Of a stretch of 64,000 nucleotides of DNA, positions 63,363-64,000 are shown piece by piece. The stretch is from Neisseria dumasiana (GTDB lineage Bacteria; Pseudomonadota; Gammaproteobacteria; Burkholderiales; Neisseriaceae), in assembly GCF_022870885.1 (NCBI RefSeq), contig NZ_CP091509.1, positions 1,240,001 through 1,304,000 of the forward strand, in the 5' to 3' direction. The notes under the pieces were generated by a model that was not told the origin of the DNA, ran no database searches, and saw nothing but the letters and a program-made list of their open reading frames with translations. The position numbers and the translations under genes were made by a program. The number at the start of each line of letters is the position of its first letter. Position 1 is the first letter of the stretch.

Positions 63363-64000
63363 TGGGCGCGAATCCTGTTTACCGGTGGTTTTCCGCGCTG
63401 CTGTGCTACCCCGAAGCCGAGCTGATCGAAGCCTTGCCCGAATTTCAGACGGCCTTGCAAGAATGGCCGGAGCTGCAAGCACAAGCAGGCCGTCTGAATA
63501 GCTTTTTGGGCTACCTGAACAGCCACAGCCTGCGCGAATTGCAGGAACGCTACGTCGCCACCTTCGACCGCAACCGCAACCACGCGCTCTATCTCTTCGA
63601 GCATGTGTACGGCGAAGACCGCGACCGCGGCAGCGCTATGGTGGACTTACTGGAAGAATACCGCAGCCGCGGTTTCGAGTTGGGCAACGACGAGCTGCCC
63701 GATTACCTGCCCGTGCTGTTGGAATATTTAAGCCAAGTGCCGTCTGAACACGCCCAAAAGCTGCTCGGCGATGCCGTGCATGTGGTTGCCCACATCGGCG
63801 GCAAACTCGAGAAAAGCGGTTCGCCTTACGCTGTGTTGCTGCAAGGCATTACCGCACTCAGCCCGGTAGCGCCGCAGCCCCTCATCGAGCCGCCCGTGCG
63901 CGATATGGACGAAGCGATGGAAACGTTCGGCCCCGACATTTCCGGCACCGAGCCGCTGCTGAAACCCCGCATAGAAACCGTACAGTTTTATCCTAAAGCC
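63362..64000 (+). CDS. narJ: Nitrate reductase molybdenum cofactor assembly chaperone (3' end outside window)
   Basis: NarJ helps insert molybdenum cofactor into NarG. The visible 213 residues show FSALLCYPEAELIEALPEF, YVATFDRNRNHALYLFEHVY, GEDRDRGSAMVDLLEEYRSR and ELPDYLPVLLEYLSQVPSEH, all family marks. A DUS is coded within it near 63445. The gene starts on the last base of narH and runs off the right edge. Confidence 0.95.
   Translation, partial: MGANPVYRWFSALLCYPEAELIEALPEFQTALQEWPELQAQAGRLNSFLGYLNSHSLRELQERYVATFDRNRNHALYLFEHVYGEDRDRGSAMVDLLEEYRSRGFELGNDELPDYLPVLLEYLSQVPSEHAQKLLGDAVHVVAHIGGKLEKSGSPYAVLLQGITALSPVAPQPLIEPPVRDMDEAMETFGPDISGTEPLLKPRIETVQFYPKA

Overview
The window looks like a chromosome segment from Neisseria or a close Neisseriaceae relative. 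The main evidence is the dense scatter of the neisserial DNA uptake sequence, mostly in the AGGCCGTCTGAA (AG-DUS) form. It occurs singly, as inverted pairs that double as terminators, and inside genes. The core genes (gyrA, trmB, metX-metW, argG, the ppx region, narHJ) fit this. I do not call a species.

Positions 1 to about 20,420 are accessory DNA. They hold (i) a type VI secretion payload module: the 3' part of a VgrG with a C-terminal transthyretin-like extension, an Rhs protein with an AHH-type nuclease tip, a probable immunity gene, then a decayed rhs fragment and orphan AT-rich genes; (ii) a wrecked type I restriction locus, in which hsdM carries two opposite frameshifts, hsdM is fused to the middle of hsdR by an internal deletion, and hsdR is also split by a 3,373-bp ISPpu12-like ISL3 element (merR, cation transporter, lspA, frameshifted transposase) with 24-bp inverted repeats and a perfect 8-bp target duplication; (iii) an unrecognised protein divergent from a roughly 1.15-kb GC-rich stretch with no convincing gene, full of strong hairpins and GNRA-type loops and ending in a terminator; (iv) an AlpA-like small protein, a tyrosine integrase and a 50-nt 3' copy of tRNA-Asn that marks the right attachment site. 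No left attachment site or intact tRNA-Asn is visible, so the island's left end probably lies outside the window. I see no DUS between about 5,670 and 20,810.

From 20.6 kb on the DNA is mainly core: a CNP1-like protein, gyrA (with Ala at codon 95 of the quinolone-resistance region), trmB, metX-metW, a peroxiredoxin-glutaredoxin fusion, a dihydrolipoamide-dehydrogenase-like enzyme, a lipoprotein, a CinA-type protein and argG. A second scar lies at 33.7-35.9 kb: an IS3-family element without target duplication, a clipped gene and a formate/nitrite transporter pseudogene. Next is a likely thiosulfate/tetrathionate module: a TtrSR-like two-component system divergent from a triheme cytochrome c gene and a TsdA-type thiosulfate dehydrogenase.

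The rest (42-64 kb) is housekeeping: rpiA, ispF, yajC-secD-secF, an HDAC-family hydrolase, pdxH, ppx, yqgE-ruvX, a YidB-like protein, gph, recX, serC, a TatD-family nuclease, an RDD protein, an MscS-type channel followed by nudB, hscB, a lipoprotein and a nucleoside hydrolase. The window ends in narH and the start of narJ; no narG precedes narH.
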